NCBI GenBank assembly: GCA_015501055.1
Contig: JADNYV010000005.1
Coordinates: 124,001-188,000, forward strand
Source of the DNA: Mucidula mucida
Lineage: Eukaryota; Basidiomycota; Agaricomycetes; Agaricales; Physalacriaceae
Length of the DNA stretch: 64,000 nt
Direction of reading: 5' to 3'
The position numbers and the translations under genes were made by a program. The notes under the pieces were generated by a model. The model ran no database searches, had not been told where the DNA came from, and worked only from the letters and a program-made list of their open reading frames with translations. Of the stretch, positions 35,345-45,766 are shown one piece after another; position 1 is the first letter of the stretch; each line of letters starts with the position of its first letter.

Positions 35345-36603
35345 TTAATCCGCATCGACAGGATTCCACGAGATAGCTCCATCTTTTCCTCGGTCAAGGC
35401 CGTCGAGTATCTCCATGTCCTCCGGGGATAGCTCAAAGTCGAAGAGCCGAGTATTGGAGCGTATGCGATCTGGGTTAGCGCTCTTGGGCAAAGGCACAAA
35501 CCTGCCATGCGCGGTCATAAACCGAAAACGCCAGGACGGACAAGAAAACAGAATCTCACCCGTTTTGGAGAGACCAGCGAAGCAGTATGTGAGCGGGGTC
35601 ACGAGCGTACTGCGCGTTTTGGTGATCAGACGGGGGTACTTCCGACATGTGAGATTTTTGAATCACTGACTTTTGACGCGACCGATAGGATGGTTGGGTC
35701 GTCCATCTTTCCGCTGAGAAGCGGACAGTACGCTTGTACAACAATGGCGGTCTGCCTACAGTAATGGACAATCGGCCGTTGTTGGCAAAACGGATGGAGC
35801 TGAAGATAGCAGCTCAGTAGGTTTGATACAACAAGAAGCTAAACTTTAGTCACTTCTATTTGATTCACGGCAGGCATCTCGTATCCAGCTGCTCGGATTT
35901 CCTCCAGATGGTGAATGCCGCTGGGTAGATATCATTGAGCAGAGATAGCTAGCAATCAATAGCAGACGAACTAATTGGAGACACCCACCGTATGGATCTT
36001 TCCGGCCGCTCTTGCCTCTTGGAGAGCCTTATACGTGGCGAGCCGCTTCTCGGTCCCGGAATGGGGGTTGTGGATGAGAAAGAGGTCGATGTAATCTAGT
36101 ATGCCAATCAGAGTCTATCGGAAGAAAGGTTGCGGAAGCGCAATACCTAGGCCGAATTTCTGAAGACTCGCGTCGACGCCTTTCAGCGTCTTTTCATATC
36201 CATGGGTTTTCGAAACACATTTGGTTGCTGCAACGCGTATCGCAAATGATACAGTTGGCTGACGCGCGAACAGGAACGCTTACTGATGAAAACTTCCTCT
36301 CTGGGAAGTCCGCTCTCATGGACGGCCTCGCCCACAGCAGCCTCGTTTCGGTATGCCTGAGCAGAATCGACGTGCCTTGGGCGCTTAGTTTACGAGAGAT
36401 CCCAAAACAAGAGAGCTGTACCTGTAGCCAGCCTTGAACGCTTCGAGCACTGACGGTCTAGTATCGTAGTTTTTGTAGACACCGAATCCAAGCATAGGCA
36501 TACGAAAGCCTGGACTATTCGTGAGTTGAGGAAGTCTTTCACTGATCTTCAGGTACCAGAAGAGTAATTCTATAGTCGACGTTAGAGAGAGCTGAGCAGC
36601 CAT
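35345..36603 (-). CDS. Aldo/keto reductase (AKR)
   Basis: Start MAAQLSLTSTIELLF (ATG 36603; an in-frame ATG lies 9 bp upstream), joined over a short intron to CPGFRMPMLGFGVYKNYDT. Then come AGYRHVDSAQAYRNEAAVGE with catalytic Asp and Tyr, TKCVSKTHGYEKT with Lys, DYIDLFLIHNPHSGT with His, HHLEEIRAAGYEMPAVNQIE, LHPFCQQRPIVHYCRQT, VVQAYCPLLSGKMDDPTI, YARDPAHILLRWSLQNG and FVPLPKSANPDRIRSN. All four catalytic positions and the PLPKSxxxxRI cofactor motif are present, so this is a complete soluble NADPH reductase. It is not a close copy of the reductase at 6.1-7.4 kb: motifs differ and it has no hydrophobic tail. The stop lies at 35345-35347. The substrate is unknown. Confidence 0.88.
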
Positions 36604-36959
36604 TGAGACCATCTTGGCGTTCCGAGTTACCCAGAGCAGGCGATACAAGTATCTTCAAAGCTTGAAGCTTGAAGCAATGTAGAGTCAGGCAGAGTTTGAG
36701 AAAAGATTTCTTTACGAAAATAATTTGAAATTTAGAATTGATTAAGCCACCTAGATTTTCAGACTGAACATTAGGGTTACAAAGCGCCGTCGATGTTGTG
36801 AGGTGAAATTTAAAAGCTATACAGACGAAAGACGCGTCGACCGAAGATGAAGAGCCAATGAAGACACAGAAACTGAGAGAGAGTGCATCGTTCGACGAGA
36901 ACGCGGTCCAGATCGGCGCGCATGTCCCGATTCGGAAACAAAACTTGTCGTGAACCACC
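36604..36959. promoter_or_regulatory. Divergent promoter region, AKR / uL13m
   Basis: About 356 bp between divergent start codons. It is AT-richer than its flanks (36660-36800) with no obvious TATA box or conserved element. Frames found here continue from noncoding sequence and show no motif. Confidence 0.35.
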
Positions 36960-37641
36960 ATGTCCCAGGCAGTGGGCAACGTATGTCTTTGGCTGCTATA
37001 CTTTGACCGCCGACTAACAGTGTCGTAGACTGCCCTTGCATATGCACGATTATGGCACCAAGTGGATGCCTCGACCGAGTCCTTGGAAAGTTGGCCGAAC
37101 GCATCGCGCTGGTTCTCATGGGCAAGCACAAACCTATCTACGACCCAGGCGGTGCGTCTCAATGTAACTATATTGGCTCTCCTACTTATATGGACGCGAT
37201 ACCTAGTGGACTGTGGTGACTATGTCGTAGTCACCAATTGCACAAAGGTCAAGGTGACGGGACGAAAACCTGACCAATTCATGTATCGAAAGCATACAAT
37301 GTACCCGGGAGGCTTGAAGGAGGTTGTTTACAAGGACATGATGGTCAAGAAACCCGAAGAGGTGCTTGCGCTTTGTTTCAGGTTCTTTCCCGTAATTTAT
37401 GCTTTTGCAGATTATTCGCCACGCCGTGTCCGGAATGTTGCCCAAGAACAAACTACGCGACCGACGTATGGAGCGTTTGAGAGTATTTCCGGGTAATGAG
37501 ATGGGTATCCTCGAGTTCAACATTCTTCGAAGCTGGGAGGATGGCACGCTGCCATCGCCCTGGAACCCTCAACGGCTGGCAGAGAAGAAGCCAAGGATAC
37601 TGCCCAAGGGTTTCGAGTACAAGGAGGCCTTGTCATCGTGA
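36960..37641 (+). CDS. MRPL23: Mitochondrial large-subunit ribosomal protein uL13m (MRPL23)
   Basis: Exons 36960-36980, 37029-37151, 37207 to about 37362, and from about 37411 to 37641; the introns are 48-56 nt. It starts MSQAVGNTALAYARLWHQVD, then RIALVLMGKHKPIYDPGVDC, GDYVVVTNCTKVKVTGRK, HTMYPGGLKEVVYKDMM and IIRHAVSGMLPKNKLRD. These are the bacterial L13 signature blocks (GKHKPIYxP...DCGDYVVVxN and HAVxGMLPKNxLxxxRMxRLRVFxG). The protein is about 160-165 residues. It is part of the mitoribosome large subunit and required for mitochondrial translation. The extra C-terminal segment after the L13 core (SWEDGTLPSPWNPQRL) is usual in fungal mitochondrial versions. It ends 39 bp from the stop of the next, opposing gene. 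Confidence 0.93.
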
Positions 37642-37680
37642 TATGGAAGATATATGTCTATTCCAGTCAGTTCTATCACA

Positions 37681-38603
37681 TTATTCGTCTCCTGCCGTGT
37701 CACCTTCCTGCTCTCTATTCTCCCATCCGTCGGGTATCTTTGGATCCAATAGCCGTGCAACATGTTCTTGCACCAAGACTCCTTGTTTAAATAAGGCCTT
37801 TTAAATCTTGAAGACAAGGGATTGACCTACCTATAGCCATCAAAGCGCTCCCGTCCATCGTGCGGTACATGTCTCGTGTGCCAGGATCCTTTTCACCAGA
37901 ATCGTATTTTCTTCTGTGTTTTCGTTCAATCATAGCATCCTCAGACTCAGAGGAAGACGTTTCTTCATCCTCTTCACTTTCGTCTTCAGAAACCTTGTCG
38001 TTGACTTGTTCTGCCTGTGCCATCTTCTCCAAACGGCGCTGTCGTCGCAAAACGCGGTGTCTTTTAGATGCGTTGATTAAGAGGCCTTGTTCGGTGTAGT
38101 ATGTACTGGCCATGTAATGAATGCATTTCAAGAGGTCCTGTTCGTTTATTGAGTGGGTCTACAAAAGTAAATGCGCTATCACACACGGATGATGGATTGG
38201 GCAATGCGCCTGCTTCAGCCGGTGCTTGAGAAATATCCGACAGCTCAAGGGCCTCCAGAAACGAATAGTCTTGCGAAAACTTCTGTCTTTTCGCCGCGCG
38301 CGGCTTGAGTGCTTGCGCTACTTGCTCCTCCTCATCACTAGAGTCTTTCGATATATCCGTCCCTCCTTGTTTCCCTTCTTTCTGCTTCAGACGACGCTTG
38401 ACAGCGACAGAGCCGCCCGCATCGTGAGCCATCCAGTTACCGTGGGCATCGCGAGCAGCACGGGCATGGCGTTTAACGCGCAAATTGTAGTCGGTTTGGT
38501 CAACACGGGTGCCATCTGGATGGACCCGTAAACTGGACAAGTCAAAGAGTGTGGTTTGGCGACGAGGAGGCATGACTGTATCTCCGTTACCTCCGCTCAA
38601 CAT
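37681..38603 (-). CDS. Unrecognised Lys/Glu-rich, probably nuclear protein
   Basis: Three exons (38187-38603, 37831-38137, 37681-37781) joined by two 49-nt introns give exactly 274 residues. I do not recognise the family. Residues about 10-45 read MPPRRQTTLFDLSSLRVHPD. The middle has basic patches (VKRRLKQKEGK, KPRAAKRQKF) that look like nuclear localisation signals. Then comes a well-formed helical block, DLLKCIHYMASTYYTEQGLL followed by NASKRHRVLRRQRRLEK, an acidic Asp/Glu/Ser run, and a second block MDGSALMAIGVLVQEHVARL ending PDGWENREQEGD. The two hydrophobic helical blocks look like conserved interaction domains flanked by disorder, as in transcription or ribosome-biogenesis factors, but that is inference only. 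It is head to head with EMW1 across 69 bp. A different reading of the last intron would end the protein at 37787. Confidence 0.72.
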
Positions 38604-38672
38604 CGCTTCCACGTGCAATCCCCGATCATCTTGATCACAAATTTCGCTTTTCGACGTTAATCAGCTATAACG
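38604..38672. promoter_or_regulatory. 69-bp divergent promoter, unknown protein / EMW1
   Basis: Two start codons face away from each other with only 69 bp between them, so transcription signals must overlap. There is no TATA box; short pyrimidine runs are seen. Initiation from a shared nucleosome-free region is a reasonable inference. Confidence 0.4.
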
Positions 38673-41401
38673 ATGAGTCTGGACATACCCTCCATCGAAA
38701 AGTCGCTTCTGACCGGGACATGGCCCGCAAATCAGGATGAATCCAGCAGCGCCACGTTGAAAATCGCCAAATCCTTGTTCGATGGCGAGTTCGAATCAGT
38801 CCTCACTTCCGGTCCCGCGCAAACACTGTTTAAACCTCATGCGAACATAGATATAGATTCTTCCTCTATCAGTGGACTATTTAACCCACAAGCATCTCTT
38901 TCTGACGACGCTGCAGAAGGCGAACTGCTATGCTTGATGATCGCCGTGTCTTGTCTTCATGCATTCGTACAAGCAAACTGGACGGGACCAGATCTCTCCA
39001 TTACTCCCCTCAAAGTTCTCACTCAGTCCTCCGATCATACTTCGTCATTATCCGACGACATCCTCGACCAAAAGGCAATATTCGAATTAGCACACGGTGG
39101 AGAACCTGCCTACCATCTCGCTAAACACTCCACATTTCTCCGTATCGCCCAAATACTGCTTTCGCAAGCGTTCACCCATATAGCGACTGTGAATTGGTGG
39201 CAGCTCCGCATTCAGATCGTGCATCAGCAGGTCCTCGACGAGCCCGTGTATGTCCCGTCTGATGATTTGGGCTCGTTTGCTTCTATAGAGTCCTTGTATT
39301 CATCCGAACCCGAGCTCGTGGGTCGACTTCGACTAGAGCAAGGACTCTTGCAGCATCTATTTACGCAGGACAAAGCGGCGGAATATTTTGTACGTGCAGC
39401 ACGGGCTACGGGTCTTCAGTATGAGCTCTCTGGTGCCCTCGGTAAACGAACAAAATTTCAGCAAACGGATCTCAGCCAATTGGTCGTATTGGCACAAAGT
39501 CGTCTGTCCATAGACGACCATGTTACCTCTCCAGCCGTAGAAGAGGAAAAGGACCAAAACGTACCCGAAACGCTTGCGTTAAATGATGACACCCTCCTCG
39601 AACACACCCAGTTCACGTCTTCCAATTCCGACCCATCCAACAAATCAATACTCTCCCATCTTGATCCCTCTGCCCAACCCCCTCTGCACCCTCTGGACCA
39701 GTCCATTCTTCTTGGCATGTGCCTCAACGTCCGGAACACATCGCCTCTCCACGGACTGACCTCCGAGGAGATGCTCCCCTACGTGTCCCGAGTGATATCG
39801 CATCCCCGAAACTGGTCCGTGCATACCATGGCCCTCCTTCTCCGATCCCGCCTCGAGTCCTCCCGCACGCGCACAGTCGAGCGTGCCACCCTTCAACTCC
39901 AAGCGCTCGTCGACCAAATGCCTACCGCCGACTCGACCGTTCCAGAGCGGCTGCGCTACTTTCACGAGATTCTTCTCCCGAGCAAATGGGATATGGAGAA
40001 AGAGTTGGCGGAGAGATATATCAGTCTGGGTGTCGTCAAGTCCTCGCTTGAGATATTTGAGCGTTTGGAGATGTGGGAAGAGGTAGTCAAGTGCTGGGTG
40101 TCCATGGAACAGCCAGAGAAGGGGTTCCGGATCGTTGTTGATCTCTTAGAAGGACACAAGCTCGAGTCGGAAGCGGTCATAAAAAGAGGCAAAGCTTCTT
40201 CCGGAGATAGGAGGAAGGTGCTAGATATCAACCGGGAGGCCAAGTTGTTGTGTCTGTTGGGTGACCTTGAGCCTGCAAAGGCGGTTGAGCACTATGAGCG
40301 TGCGTGGGAGGTCTCAAAACACTCGTCAGGTCGTGCGATGCGTTCCCTTGGTGGCTACTACTTTGCACGAGCGGAGTACGCTAAGGCTATCGAATGCCTA
40401 CAGAAGACGGTTGCAATCAATCCCTTGCTCTCGCGTTCTTGGTTCATCCTCGGATGCTCCTGTATGCGTTTAGAAGACTGGGAGGGCGCGAGAAACGCGT
40501 TCAGTCGGTGTGTTGCCATTGACGAGGAGGATGCTGAGAGCTGGAATAATTTGGCCAGCATGTATTTGCGTATTGGGGCAAAGCCTAAACCCAAGTCAAG
40601 TACTGATGATGAGGTAGGTGCTTCACCTTCACGACAGCTATATTTAATCGATGTGAGCAGGAGGACCCGTCATTTACATATAGCACGGAGTCTGCGAAGT
40701 CCATTCCATACGAAAACAAAATGCTCGCGTTCCGCGCTCTCCAACGAGGTCTGAAACATAGCTATGACAACTGGAGGATGTGGTCCAATTTCATGGTCGT
40801 TGCCATGGATGTTGGTCAACTCGCAGAAGCCGGCAGAGCGTTGGGTCGCGTTGTTGAAGAGACGGTTGACAAAGCCGGCGCGAAGGCTGTCGATGAACAG
40901 GTTCTCGAGCGTCTCGTTGACGGGGTTACCCGCGCGCCGTCCAATTTGGAAGAGGCGGTTGAGGGTGGCGACCCACAAAGCGCCGTCCTGAACCCCAATG
41001 AAGGCCACGGTCTGTTGCGGAGTGTCCTCGATCTATTTGAAAGGACTATCCTTCCACGGGTTTCTTCGACGCGTATCTTCCGCGCGTACGCGAAGCTCTT
41101 GACTTGGCAAGGTCGCTGGGATGATGCTCTTAAAGCTCATCTTGATAGCTATCGCTCGAGTTCTGCTGGGACCATGGAGAAAGGTGAAACTGATGTCGAA
41201 AAGTGGCGCGAGGCTATCACGGAGGTCGAGGATATTGTGGACGTCTTGAGGAATTTTGGTCCCAGAGTGGATGGGTTCAAATGGAAATTGCAGGCTCGTA
41301 GTATCATGCGGACATTCATTGGGCGGACTAAGGACTTTGAGGATGAGCCGGAGTGGTCAAGATTGACAGATCTACAGGAAGATTTACGGAAGGAAGACTA
41401 A
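38673..41401 (+). CDS. EMW1: Tetratricopeptide-repeat protein Emw1/TTC27
   Basis: Two exons (38673-40613 and 40661-41401; intron 47 nt) encode 893 residues. Start MSLDIPSIEKSLLTGTW. The N-terminal helical part includes CLHAFVQANWTGPDLSITPL. The family hallmark block is HPRNWSVHTMALLLRSRLE, followed by ERLRYFHEILLPSKWDMEKE and LGVVKSSLEIFERLEMWEEV. Then come TPRs: RAMRSLGGYYFARAEYAKAI, INPLLSRSWFILGCSCMRLE, DWEGARNAFSRCVAIDEEDA and SWNNLASMYLRIGAKPK, continuing over the intron. Emw1 is essential in yeast and linked to cell-wall integrity. TTC27 has been tied to protein-complex assembly in the cytosol. Those roles come from relatives. The length matches the family and nothing looks broken. Confidence 0.88.
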
Positions 41402-41764
41402 GGAGGTATACTAGATTGCGTACTAATACACAACCTTTCCGAATTTTCCACCTGCGTTGCTTCACCGAAACGACCAGCTAAGTGCAAGCACCTTGCACTT
41501 GACTTTGACGCGTTTCCATTATGTTGGACATCTGGACCCATACTCTTTTGCTTCTCTTGTCTATATGCACTCGTTGTCATCAGACACCTCTATCACGCAC
41601 GGTTCAAGTTCAATGCACTAACTGTATTTTGCATTTCTCTAGATCACCATATTCCTGACAACTCACTTGTGAATGAACCCTGTTGTCGAATGACTCAAGG
41701 ACGCCATACACTTGTTAACGAAACCAATCATCACAATGGATAAATTAATCTCAACGGTATCCTG
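41402..41764. other. Intergenic region between convergent genes
   Basis: About 360 bp holding the 3' ends of EMW1 and the secreted Ser-rich gene. No gene, repeat or structured RNA is seen. Confidence 0.4.
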
Positions 41765-42710
41765 TCAAACGATCCAGGCTCCCAAAAGGATACCTCCAAG
41801 AACGGTAGCAATGCCAGTAGTGAAGAAACGGACAACGATAGAGTGCGATCTGGTAACAAAAAAATGATGAGTGAAAATCGTTGACTCAGACGCGTCGAAC
41901 TTACGAGGACGCCGAAGTAGAATCTGATGCACTTGCTGAAGCGGAGGAGGACGAAGTAGAGGATGATTTCGCCTCTGTTGATGTAGTCGAGCTGGTCTTG
42001 TTTGATGCAGAGGTCGTCGAGCTTTTTGAGGCAGTGGAGTTTGAACTCGTGATGCTAGCGCTGGAGCCTGATACTGTAGTAGTCGCAGATGACGTTCCGG
42101 AAATCGCTGAGCCCGACATGGATGATGCACTACCTCCAGAAGCACTACCGCTTGGCTGGAATGCGCCGCTAGCGCTAGCCGGTGGAGAGCTCCCGGACGC
42201 TGGAGGAGGCCCGGCTACAGTGAACGTCAAGGATCCTAAGACGGTTTCTACACCTGATTGTCCGCTGGAGCCTAAGGTGATTTCATCACCACCAACAAGG
42301 GACACCTTGGTTACATAGGTGCCGTCCTGCGGTCCGCTGGCTTCGCCACCGGCTACTTCTGTCGAGAGTGTTAAAACATCATGTCTACCAGAGGAAAGAA
42401 ATGAGGACGACCAGTTGGGATAGCGCCGGAGCCTAGCATCGTAGTCACTGGCACAGGTTCGAATGCAAGGTCGCCTGTCGACTTGTAATAAGATCATGCA
42501 ACGACCATGGTGAACGCCACACACTTGTTATAGAGGCTATTATATCGTTGAATGATCCTAGCAGCAGACATGCATTAGTAGAGGACGGGAAACGATATGA
42601 GGCTCACCGTCATTTCCCAATTGACGTGGAGGGATGGATGCGGCGAACGAGACATGCGAGAGAATTAGAAGAAGTAGTGAAGTAAGCGTTAATGATCGTG
42701 GCGTCGACAT
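41765..42710 (-). CDS. Secreted Ser/Thr-rich protein, probably GPI-anchored
   Basis: The start MSTPRSLTLTSLLLLILSH (ATG 42710) is a clear signal peptide, with likely cleavage after VSFAA. Further exons follow after introns near 42609 and in 42350-42480; boundaries in the middle are uncertain. A folded part ends TYVTKVSLVGGDEITLGSSG and VLGSLTFTVAGPP. Then there is about 100 residues of low-complexity Ser/Thr/Ala (for example SSTTSASNKTSSTTSTEA), suited to O-mannosylation. After a final intron the protein closes with a hydrophobic tail, FFTTGIATVLGGILLGAWIV, preceded by small residues. That pattern (signal peptide, Ser-rich stalk, C-terminal hydrophobic signal) marks a cell-wall or plasma-membrane GPI protein. 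I do not recognise the N-terminal domain. The antisense strand has a long acidic frame here that is only the mirror of the Ser repeats. Confidence 0.7.
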
Positions 42711-43110
42711 TTCGGGGATAGGAATCAGACTTGGTCAACAAGTTGAGGGCTAGCCGGAGCAAGGAATTGAAGTCTTGACCGCGAGTATTTATTGTAGACA
42801 CCGTGCACAGCTAGGTCGCGACGGCGACGAGATGGGAACGCCCAGTCCTCGGATACATGATGGAAGGCGTAGATACATAGAGGAAGAGCGGTATCATCAC
42901 ATCGGTATGCCAGTCGTTGGCCGAGGAAACTTGGACTGTGGCGGTAGCAGCTCGATCACTTGTAGATGTTATCACTATCTGGCTCGCTACTCACCCATAC
43001 ACCCATAAGGTCTCGGTTCTTGATATAATATTCTCCCACCGGAAGGCTTTAGCCTTCGTGGCAGTAAGCACCAGGCAGGAGCGGCTACAGCGACTTGACC
43101 GTTAGCGAGC
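42711..43110. promoter_or_regulatory. Divergent intergenic region, Ser-rich protein / RING-TRAF gene
   Basis: 400 bp between divergent start codons. GGTATCATCACATCGG- and TATAAT-like stretches occur but nothing conserved can be named. No coding motif. Confidence 0.35.
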
Positions 43111-44911
43111 ATGGCACGTGGCGGAGCGGAATACACCAACCCGGCTTCCGTCACTTCGGTCCCAATTCCGCAACCACAACTCTTTCCGTCTCCAGTTTAT
43201 AGGGTTGATCACGAATTGCCACGACGGCGACCAGCAGTTTCTCGATGGCGTCGTACAACTACACGGAGTCTACGAATTCTAATTTGGTGTGTTCCTTTCC
43301 CTTGTACACAACCCGTTTGCTCACTATAGACTGTCTAGATATGTTGTATCTGTCGGTATGATAGTTGGTGTTTCCGCCGTGCTAGTCGATTGAAACGATA
43401 CACAGGATGCCCTTTATAGATCCTGTTACTACGCGGGCTTGTTCTCACACCTTTTGTCGTGAATGTATACTCGAAGCCTTGAAGCATTCGTTACATTGCC
43501 CGTGGATCGCCTGCCGTTGACCATCGAGGGCTTAGAACATGCCGACCCATCATTCGCTCTGTGTGTATCCTCTATGCCTTACTCGCCAGGGATAGACTCA
43601 TCTGAGAATATAGCTTGTAGATGAACTCCTTGTACGATGTCCCTCCGAAGGCTGCGACCATGTCTGCCAGCGGGATTACTTCACGGTCATCTTTGGACGC
43701 GTGTCAATTGTTCTAGTTCCGTGCCCAGACAAGTCCTGCGCGCAATCTGTTCAGCGGCAAAGCATAGAAGGCGGAAAGTGCATCCATACGCCCATAGTGT
43801 GCAGCACATGTGAAAGCGAGATCGCGTTTTCTGAATATCAAGTACAACTATTACACTTTCTCCAATTTTTTCTCACATCCTTCAGGAGCATGTTCTACTT
43901 GCGCGGACTCATCAATTGTCTGCGAATACTGGATAGTGAAATACGCCGAGCGACCAAGAGTCCCATTGGCCAGCTGTCAGTCTGCAACGCTCTCCTGCGT
44001 CCACTCATCGCATGGATGTCCGTGGACTGGTCAACGGCGATCTCTGGAGTCTCATACGCCTACGTGCCCTTATGAAGCTATCAAAGGCTTCCTAACGCTC
44101 CACAATACCAATATGACTGCCTTACAAGAAGAGAACGCCTTGCTTCGCGCCAAAGTTGATGCATTGCAAGGACACATACGAAGTTCTAACCGAGATTGCA
44201 AGCAGTGAAAAGTGTTCTGGGGCCATGGTACATGCATTCCGCTGCTTCTCCATCTTCGGAATTGCCTATACATATCCAACATCACGTCGCATCGACTTCG
44301 TCTCACCATGAATCGTCTATTATGACCAACACTGGCTCACCTCCTGAAGGTCCTGGTACATTTGCTTCTTACTTCCCACCCAAAGTCCCGCGTCAACCTC
44401 ACCTCCCAACTCTGGGCAGCCAATTCACATTCCTCAGGAGAGGCGCAACGCCCCGCGGACGTCTCCGAACATTAGCTATAATTGGGATCCAGCGAGCCTT
44501 ACCTCGCGTTCCGTCGCGCGCGATGTCGTTGCTCCTATCGATTTGAGCACAACGTTGGAAGGGTCGTTGAATGGACTGCGGGAATCGATGGTGACTCTAA
44601 CGACGACCGTGGAATCTTTGGGGCGCAGGAACGAGATCGCGTTGACGAACGAAACTCTCCGGCTAAATGAGGAAATCATGTCTATTCGAGCCCATCTGCA
44701 CGGATTGCGTATGCAGGTATGTCTATATTAACTTCTGTCAAGGATAGAACCTCAAGTCTACTCTCAGGTGCACGCTATCATGATGGACCGGAATGCTCGC
44801 GTAACAGGGCGAGTGGAAGATACGACGACGCCAGGAGATGCTACCTGGATTCCTGCAAGGTTCTCTCAAATCCCAGGTGGATTGCCAGCACCGTCCATCA
44901 CGAAACTTTGA
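43111..44911 (+). CDS. RING-finger / TRAF-type zinc-finger protein, reading frame broken by apparent single-base deletions
   Basis: Start MARGGAEYTNPASVTSVPIP (43111). A RING finger is assembled over two introns: NL|ICCICR|MPFIDPVTTRACSHTFCREC, then LEALKHSLHCP and VDRLPLTIEGL. TRAF-type zinc fingers follow (LLVRCPSEGCDHVCQRDYF, PCPDKSCAQSVQRQS, CVHSSHGCPWTGQRRSL, TCPYEAIKGF). Then there is a coiled coil (NTNMTALQEENALLRAKVDA) and a conserved C-terminal part (DLSTTLEGSLNGLRES, RNEIALTNETLRLNEE, MMDRNARVTGR...PSITKL, stop 44909-44911). Such proteins are predicted E3 ubiquitin ligases. Homologous segments sit in different frames at about 43230, 43502, 43888, 44195 and 44452, each time as if one base were missing. 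Because motifs on both sides of every break remain good, I treat it as a functional gene with sequence errors; recent pseudogenisation is the alternative. Confidence 0.72.
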
Positions 44912-45060
44912 GATAATAGAACCGATGGGCTCATCGGGAATAGAGTTGTACGATTGAGTGTAAACGGCGTCTCTTCGCGTGTCTCAATTGCGAATTTGGA
45001 TCTATGTAGTCTATGGGCAAACTGTAAAAAGTAATGAAAGAGATGAAGAAGACTGTATGG

Positions 45061-45641
45061 CTATCTAGAGCTCCAAGCGTCGTCAAGACGATCTAATAGA
45101 GCCTGAACTTCTTTTACGGCGGCCTTTCTCTCTCTCCTGGCGTCTTCCCATTCTCCATTTGCAGAAACTGCATCTAGACGAAGAAGTGCTTGCAGAAGAA
45201 GTTCTCCGAGTCGCGTATGCTCTTTCTGCAAAGCTGGGGATGTTTTTCTTCTTGGGGAAGAGTTTCGAGAAAGGATGTGAGGCTAGGAAGCAGAGATTCG
45301 CGTATGGACGCGAGTTCCTGCTGGATCGTGGTTAAGGAAGTTTGCTCGGTTTTTTCAGTTGACGCCTTTGCTGTCGGGGCGGGGTCATGGATAGGTAGAA
45401 GGGTAAGAGTGGATGCCGGGCGTAGACGATAAGCGGAAAGAGGGAGTTTTTCGTCTTTCAAGACGGCACCCTTGTAGATGAGTTTAAAGTCATCTAGATG
45501 GGTTTCCTGAACAATCATCTGGCGGAGGTCGGCCAGACGCGCGTCGAGGGAGACATCAAAGGTGAATCTGAGGGAATAATTAAGAGAATATTAGGTGGCG
45601 ATACTGAAGTGATACCTTTCCTTATTCCACTTTACAAACAT
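45061..45641 (-). CDS. BAG-domain co-chaperone with N-terminal ubiquitin-like domain (one apparent frameshift)
   Basis: The first exon MFVKWNKER (ATG 45641) joins over a short intron to FTFDVSLDARLADLRQMIVQ, HLDDFKLIYKGAVLKDEKLP and SAYRLRPASTLTLLP. This is a ubiquitin-like fold: IYKGAVLKDEKLPL matches the LIYKGKxLxD..TL block. The rest reads TTIQQELASIRESLLPSLTS and then, in a second frame, KEHTRLGELLLQALLRLDAV, then EWEDARRERKAAVKEVQALL, which is a BAG domain. BAG proteins bind the ATPase domain of Hsp70 and act as nucleotide-exchange factors. The frame change at about 45228-45233 has no GT..AG pair available and fits one missing base. As written the frame would end early, at the stop near 45174. 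The size (about 170-175 aa) fits fungal BAG1-like proteins. It is divergent from the MAPKK across 125 bp. Confidence 0.78.
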
Positions 45642-45766
45642 GGCTGCCTGCAAGCTGGAGCCACGCAGAAAGGGTCGTGGCTTGGTGGGTGGCTGTCCCC
45701 GGTGACATCATACAGCCGCTCCCTGTAACACACCATCACAACCAACCCACTCCTCTGTCGCCCAAA
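45642..45766. promoter_or_regulatory. 125-bp divergent promoter, BAG / MAPKK
   Basis: Start codons of two stress-related genes lie 125 bp apart on opposite strands. No TATA box. Shared control of an Hsp70 co-chaperone and a stress MAPKK is possible but not shown by the sequence. Confidence 0.4.

Noticed and set aside
41881..42318. Open frame of 145 codons on the plus strand, very acidic (Glu/Asp/Ala/Val-rich)
   Set aside because: It is exactly antisense to the Ser/Thr/Ala-rich stalk of the minus-strand secreted protein; such mirror frames arise from codon bias.
42445..42470. GGTTCGAATGC resembling a tRNA B box
   Set aside because: No A box or cloverleaf can be drawn around it and it lies inside the secreted-protein gene; the same holds for the similar word at 47537.
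43111..44911. RING/TRAF gene as a simple pseudogene lacking half its RING
   Set aside because: I first could not find the C-x-x-C half, but splicing 43284-43343 and 43361-43406 supplies ICCICR. All zinc ligands are kept, so sequence errors are more likely than decay.
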